From positions 24,775-88,774 of the forward strand of contig JBGURX010000052.1 of assembly GCA_045132235.1 (NCBI GenBank): a stretch of 64,000 nt of DNA, written 5' to 3'. Below the pieces are notes generated by a model. It saw only the letters and a list, made by a program, of their open reading frames with translations, searched no databases and was not told the DNA's origin. Positions 60,414-64,000 of this stretch are shown here, piece by piece. Origin of the DNA: UBA1756 sp045132235. Lineage in GTDB: Bacteria; Bacteroidota; Bacteroidia; Bacteroidales; WCHB1-69. Every line of letters begins with the position of its first letter. Positions within the stretch are counted from its first letter, which is position 1. The position numbers and the translations under genes were made by a program.

Positions 60414-62915
60414 ATGAATATGAAGAAAGTCAATGGAATATTGCTTTTGCTGATGTGCCTCACCGGCTCGCTTTTTGCGCAGCAGAACCTTTATGTTTCC
60501 ACGCAGGGTGATGATGCTGCCGACGGCAGTGCCTCCGCGCCCCTCCGCACGATTGCCCGCGCACTGGCCCTCGCCGACGACAACGGCACCGTCATCCGCG
60601 TCGCTTCCGGCAGCTATGCCGAAAGCCAGACCCTTGACCTGCGCAGCTACCTCACCATCGAAGGCGGCCTCGACGCCACCACATGGCAGCCCGACGGCGG
60701 CACCACCACCATCACGGTGGATGCCCTGCAGTCGGTGCTCGACTACAACCAGAAGATCGCCTTCCGCTCGATGGGAGCCAACCACTGGACACTTATCCGG
60801 CTGCGCTTGGCTGTGGCTTCCGCCACCGATGCCGACCGTGCCTATTCGGGCAAGGGGGCTTCTACCTATGTGCTTTTCCTTACCGGTGATGCCGATGACA
60901 ACCAGTTGATTGATTGTGAGTTGCTGTGTGGCAATGGCGGCAATGGCATTGCAGGCGGCGTGGGCGCAGCCGGTGCTTCCGGCAATAACGGCTCTTCCGG
61001 CGGCGACGGCGGCCTCTCCGAGTGGACCAACGATGGCGACGATGAAGGCGTTGGCGGTTCGGCAGTGGGTAGCGGCGTCCGTACGGGTGGCCGCGGTGGC
61101 AATGGCGGCGAAGGCTCCGTCACCCACAGTCAGGGCGGCTACTCTGGCGTTACGGGTTCAACGGGCGGCAATGGCGCCGGTGGTTCGGGCGGCTACGGCG
61201 GCGCGGGCGGTTCGGCAGGCCATACCGGCTCGGTGGGCAGCGCCGGCAGCAACGGTGCCAATGGCGTAACTCCTACCACTCCTGTAAATTATACGTGGGG
61301 CTACTATTTCATCCCCGCAGCGCAGGCCCTTTCCGGCACTGACGGTGCCGGTGGTGGCGGCGGTGGCGGCGGTGGCGGCGGCGGCGGTGCCACCAATTAC
61401 ATCCTCGGCATTCCCGGTCAGTACTGTGGCGGTGCCGGTGGTGGCGGTGGTTCCGGCGGCGAAGGCGGCGCTGGCGGCTACGGTGGCATGTCAGGAGGTG
61501 GCTCTTTTGGTATATATTGCTATGAATCAGCTACTCCCGCTATGTTCAACTGCACCATCGCACAAGGCAACGCCGGTCATGGCGGCGCCGGTGGAGCCGG
61601 TGGAGCCGGCGGCGTGGGTGGCAGCGGCGGCAGCGGCGGCGGCTGCTCCAGCACGGGTACGGCAGGCTCCGGCGCACGGGGCGGCGCAGGCGGTCGTGGC
61701 GGCAACGGCGGCACGGGACAGACCGGCACCGACGGAGCCGCGTTGCAGATTGCCTTCGTGACCGGTACCGACCTGCAGGGCAGCGACATTTCGCGTGCCA
61801 TCACCCAAGATGCCGAGTTCTGCGCCAGTGCCACTATGCTCCTTACAGCGCAGCCCGGTTTCAATGCCAACACCTGCCGCTGGTATGCTTCTGAAACGGA
61901 TGTCATGGAGTTGGCCACGGATACCGTCTTCTATCCTTCCATTTCTTCTACCACCACTTTTTATGTTGCCTCTTACAACACGCTTACTGGCAACGAAAGC
62001 CCCGAGCGGGTGCCGGTGACTGTGACGGTGCTGCAGGGCCTCTATCAGGAAGAGTATGTGGAGGTGTGCCCCAGCAGTATTCCCTACCTTTGGAATGATG
62101 AACTTTACTATGCCTCAGGTACATACGAGCATTATATTCCCGCTGTGGAAGGATGTGACAGCACCTATATTCTTCATCTAACTATCAATCAGGGATATAC
62201 AATTGGCGACTATGCCGAAATTTGTGAGAGTGAACTTCCTTACGAATGGAATGGCGTTGTTTTCCAAGGCTCTGATGTGCAAACGGTTACCCTTTCCACT
62301 TCGCATGGCTGCGACAGTGTGGTCACCATGCGGTTGGTAGTGCTGCATTCCGCTGATGTTCAGGAAGAACGCACCATTTGTTCCAACGAGTTGCCCTATT
62401 CGTGGAATGGTCTGTTGTTTGAGGAAGCGGGTGTGCAGGTGGCAAGTTTCCCCATTCCGGGCGGTTGCGACAGCACGGTGACGATGGTGCTGACAGTTAA
62501 CCCGTCGTATCGTATGGACGATACGTTGGTGCTGTCAATCAACGAATTGCCGTACGAATGGAACGGTGTCGTGTTCGCCGAATCGGGTTCGCAGATGGTG
62601 ACGCTTACCACGGAAGCGGGCTGCGACAGTGTGGTCACCATGCACCTTCTTACCCCTGATGCAGTGAGCGAAATGGCTGCTGAGGCGGCTGTGCGCGTGT
62701 GGCCCAATCCGTCAGAAGGGCACTTCAACCTCAGCACCTCACTCGTCAATGCTTGTGTGAAGGTGTATGATGTTTATGGGAAATTGTTGATGGATAAAAT
62801 GATAGGAGAGGGGAATGCTGTTCTGGATTTGAGTGGCTATGCCGACGGCGTTTACCTGCTGCAGGTGAGCGACGGTACTTCGGTACGGCGCACTGTGAAG
62901 TTGGTGAAGCGGTAA
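60414..62915 (+). CDS. T9SS type A surface protein with PE_PGRS-like glycine-rich domain
   Basis: Exported protein of 833 residues from the ATG at 60414 (signal ending SLFAQ); a longer frame to 60192 crosses the promoter. The N-terminus has NLYVSTQGDDAADGSASAPL and RTIARALALADDNGTVIRVA, a DUF1565/pectate-lyase-like start of a parallel beta-helix. DNA 60931-61745 encodes about 270 residues of GGxG and GxGG repeats like mycobacterial PE_PGRS or fibroin. Next, four modules of about 45 residues (62041-62650; CESELPYEWNGVVF, GCDSVVTM) and a type A sorting domain (VRVWPNPSEGHFNLS, VYDVYGKLLMDK, SGYADGVYLLQVS). Function unknown; surface matrix or adhesin plausible. It ends at a strong hairpin. Confidence 0.88.
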   Translation: MNMKKVNGILLLLMCLTGSLFAQQNLYVSTQGDDAADGSASAPLRTIARALALADDNGTVIRVASGSYAESQTLDLRSYLTIEGGLDATTWQPDGGTTTITVDALQSVLDYNQKIAFRSMGANHWTLIRLRLAVASATDADRAYSGKGASTYVLFLTGDADDNQLIDCELLCGNGGNGIAGGVGAAGASGNNGSSGGDGGLSEWTNDGDDEGVGGSAVGSGVRTGGRGGNGGEGSVTHSQGGYSGVTGSTGGNGAGGSGGYGGAGGSAGHTGSVGSAGSNGANGVTPTTPVNYTWGYYFIPAAQALSGTDGAGGGGGGGGGGGGGATNYILGIPGQYCGGAGGGGGSGGEGGAGGYGGMSGGGSFGIYCYESATPAMFNCTIAQGNAGHGGAGGAGGAGGVGGSGGSGGGCSSTGTAGSGARGGAGGRGGNGGTGQTGTDGAALQIAFVTGTDLQGSDISRAITQDAEFCASATMLLTAQPGFNANTCRWYASETDVMELATDTVFYPSISSTTTFYVASYNTLTGNESPERVPVTVTVLQGLYQEEYVEVCPSSIPYLWNDELYYASGTYEHYIPAVEGCDSTYILHLTINQGYTIGDYAEICESELPYEWNGVVFQGSDVQTVTLSTSHGCDSVVTMRLVVLHSADVQEERTICSNELPYSWNGLLFEEAGVQVASFPIPGGCDSTVTMVLTVNPSYRMDDTLVLSINELPYEWNGVVFAESGSQMVTLTTEAGCDSVVTMHLLTPDAVSEMAAEAAVRVWPNPSEGHFNLSTSLVNACVKVYDVYGKLLMDKMIGEGNAVLDLSGYADGVYLLQVSDGTSVRRTVKLVKR

Positions 62916-62940
62916 GCCATTTTGGATTGCGAAAAAAAAA

Positions 62941-62962
62941 CCTGCGGTGGAAACACCGCAGG
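62941..62962 (+). terminator. Bidirectional terminator
   Basis: CCTGCGGTG (62941-62949) pairs with CACCGCAGG (62954-62962) round GAAA, flanked by A and T runs on both sides. Serves the glycine-rich gene and the convergent lipoprotein. Confidence 0.92.
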
Positions 62963-62991
62963 TTTTTTATTTATTGCTTCAGCTGCAACGG

Positions 62992-63360
62992 CTATTCGGC
63001 CATGCCGAAATCTTTCGCTTTCTCAGCAACTTTTTCAACGAATTGGCCATATCTGACTCTCAATTCTTCGTTCTCTTCCGGCGTGATGTCGTCTTCGCCA
63101 TATTTGGCAAGCACAGTTTCATAGGTCATCTTGTGGATGAGCTGGTATTGTTCAAGGTTGCAGTTTTCGAGCTGGGCTTCAGTGTTGTCGAAAAAGGTCA
63201 TGATTTCCACGTATGCGGGGCTGCCCTCATATTTCGGAGTGCTTTCAGTGGAGGAGGTGGTGGTAGTGGCCTCAATTTCAGTGTTGTCACCCATGTTGGC
63301 GGGGCTTTCAGTGGGCTTTTTTTCGCCACATGATACACAAAGTAAAAGGCAAAGAGACAT
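62992..63360 (-). CDS. Small lipoprotein, apparent frameshift near start
   Basis: Readable frame of about 122 residues from the ATG at 63360; lipobox CVSC then an acidic, Thr/Ser-rich stretch (EATTTTSSTESTPKYEG) and a helical end (EENEELRVRYGQFVEKVAEK). The natural start is probably the ATG at 63381-63383, which lies 44 bp below a TAnnTTTG box and begins ATGAAAAAG; but it is out of frame by one. One extra A would give MKKVIILLMSLCLLLCVSCG, a complete lipoprotein signal. So the gene is either frameshifted, phase-variable, or hit by a sequencing error. Function unknown. Confidence 0.55.
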   Translation of the reverse strand: MSLCLLLCVSCGEKKPTESPANMGDNTEIEATTTTSSTESTPKYEGSPAYVEIMTFFDNTEAQLENCNLEQYQLIHKMTYETVLAKYGEDDITPEENEELRVRYGQFVEKVAEKAKDFGMAE

Positions 63361-63426
63361 TAATAAAATGATAACTTTTTCATAATGAATAAAATAAGTT
63401 GATAATAATGTTTTGTTTTCTGTTGG

Positions 63427-63434
63427 CAAAGATA
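63427..63434 (-). promoter_or_regulatory. -7 promoter element of the frameshifted lipoprotein
   Basis: Minus strand TATCTTTG, 44 bp before the ATG at 63383. Confidence 0.6.
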
Positions 63435-63654
63435 AAAAAATGTTGAAAGATGGTAAAGGGGGTCCAAACACTTTTTTATGATTCTCGCTGAATTTTCAAA
63501 ATAAAGGGTGAAATCTGTATCAAAATCTGGAATTTTGCATTTTACACCCGAAATTTTGCGTTTTAGCGACTTGAAAATTTTTACCGAGGGGGTGTCGGTG
63601 AGAAAAATTTTCTCCATAAAATCCAAAATAAACCGCTTGTATTGAAATTTTATG

Positions 63655-63662
63655 TATCTTTG
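63655..63662 (+). promoter_or_regulatory. -7 promoter element of gyrA
   Basis: TATCTTTG, 64 bp before the gyrA ATG. Confidence 0.55.
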
Positions 63663-63725
63663 CAGTCTAATAATATTTTATTAAATATTTGATAATCATT
63701 AACTTATAATAAAATTTTGGTAAAA

Positions 63726-64000
63726 ATGTCAGAAGGAGAAAGAATCGTTCAAGTTAACATTGAAAACCAGATGAAGACGGCCTACATCGACTACTCCATG
63801 TCGGTGATTGTGGCCCGTGCCCTGCCGGATGCCCGCGACGGCATGAAACCGGTGCATCGTAGAATCCTCTACGCCATGTGGGACCAGGGAATTCTTGCCG
63901 GCCGTCCGCATAAAAAGTCAGCGCGTATCGTCGGTGAGGTGCTCGGTAAGTACCATCCCCACGGCGACTCGGCTGTGTATGACGCCATGGTGCGTATGGC
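63726..64000 (+). CDS. gyrA: DNA gyrase subunit A, 5' part cut by window edge
   Basis: First 91 codons of the type II topoisomerase A subunit. MKTAYIDYSMSVIVARALPD and DGMKPVHRRILYAM are typical of GyrA. The quinolone-resistance region HPHGDSAVYDAMVRM has Ser and Asp at the positions equivalent to E. coli S83 and D87, so no common resistance change is seen there. ParC is less likely because the GyrA start pattern fits better. Catalytic Tyr lies outside the window. Confidence 0.93.
   Translation, partial: MSEGERIVQVNIENQMKTAYIDYSMSVIVARALPDARDGMKPVHRRILYAMWDQGILAGRPHKKSARIVGEVLGKYHPHGDSAVYDAMVRM

Larger units (their letters stand above)
63384..63725. other. 342-bp intergenic region between lipoprotein gene and gyrA
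   Basis: AT-rich divergent promoter region. It has a minus-strand promoter box (63427-63434), two near copies of a 14-bp unit AATTTTGC(A/G)TTTTA at 63531-63544 and 63552-63565, and the gyrA box (63655-63662). I see no gene in it. Confidence 0.65.

Noticed and set aside
60931..61745. CRISPR-like or satellite array
   Set aside because: The repeats are in-frame Gly codons (GGN) with no conserved spacers, so they are protein repeats.
63360..63626. Minus-strand frame of about 88 codons before gyrA
   Set aside because: AT-rich, no family match, and it covers the lipoprotein promoter and intergenic repeats.

Overview
The window looks like a chromosomal segment from an anaerobic member of the Bacteroidetes, most likely order Bacteroidales. 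Reasons: almost every promoter-like site fits the Bacteroidetes -7 element TAnnTTTG; intergenic DNA is AT-rich while genes are GC-richer; the encoded tRNA lacks CCA; and there are hallmark families such as type IX secretion (T9SS) cargo with type A and type B C-terminal sorting domains, a PorE-like OmpA protein, GldA and DUF4290. No rRNA, CRISPR array, prophage or insertion sequence was seen. The window carries 49 protein genes, two of them cut by the window ends (a GH73-like glucosaminidase at the left and gyrA at the right), and one tRNA.

Layout: 1-7744 (minus) holds the glucosaminidase, a ctfB-crt-hbd operon, tRNA-Val(CAC), lysine 2,3-aminomutase (kamA), and a two-gene operon of a lipoprotein esterase and a lipoprotein with what looks like a circularly permuted von Willebrand A domain. 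7.9-19.1 kb holds prmC, an ADP-forming acyl-CoA synthetase and three large T9SS type B surface proteins. 19.2-27 kb holds an ABC exporter with DUF4290, a P-loop protein that may be a KamB-like reactivase, mreB, and an MFP-TolC pair. 27-34.7 kb is a long minus-strand run: S9 peptidase, membrane protein, LptF/G permease, GldA, PorE-like protein, CPBP protease. 34.8-41.6 kb holds murB, recJ and alaS. 41.7-49 kb is an RND-pump-led operon with MORN, OstA-like, aroC and glycosyltransferase genes. 49.1-53.2 kb holds nadK, a flavin reductase, a T9SS type A protein, butyrate kinase and a small lipoprotein. 53.3-60.2 kb holds ftsY, an LRR protein, a beta-rich secreted protein, sufD, sufC, an SDR and kce. 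60.4-64 kb holds a glycine-rich T9SS protein, a lipoprotein with an apparent frameshift at its start, and gyrA.

Metabolic theme: kamA, kce, ctfB, hbd, crt, buk and the ADP-forming acyl-CoA synthetase together suggest lysine fermentation to acetate and butyrate. The pathway genes are scattered, and kamDE, kdd, kal, ctfA and ptb are not in the window. The second theme is the surface: five T9SS cargo proteins plus a probable T9SS component.

The most unusual items are the permuted VWA lipoprotein, the glycine-rich PE_PGRS-like T9SS cargo, a palindromic repeat that encodes the C-terminus of the SDR, the frameshifted lipoprotein start before gyrA, and a 19-bp dyad in the RND operon leader.
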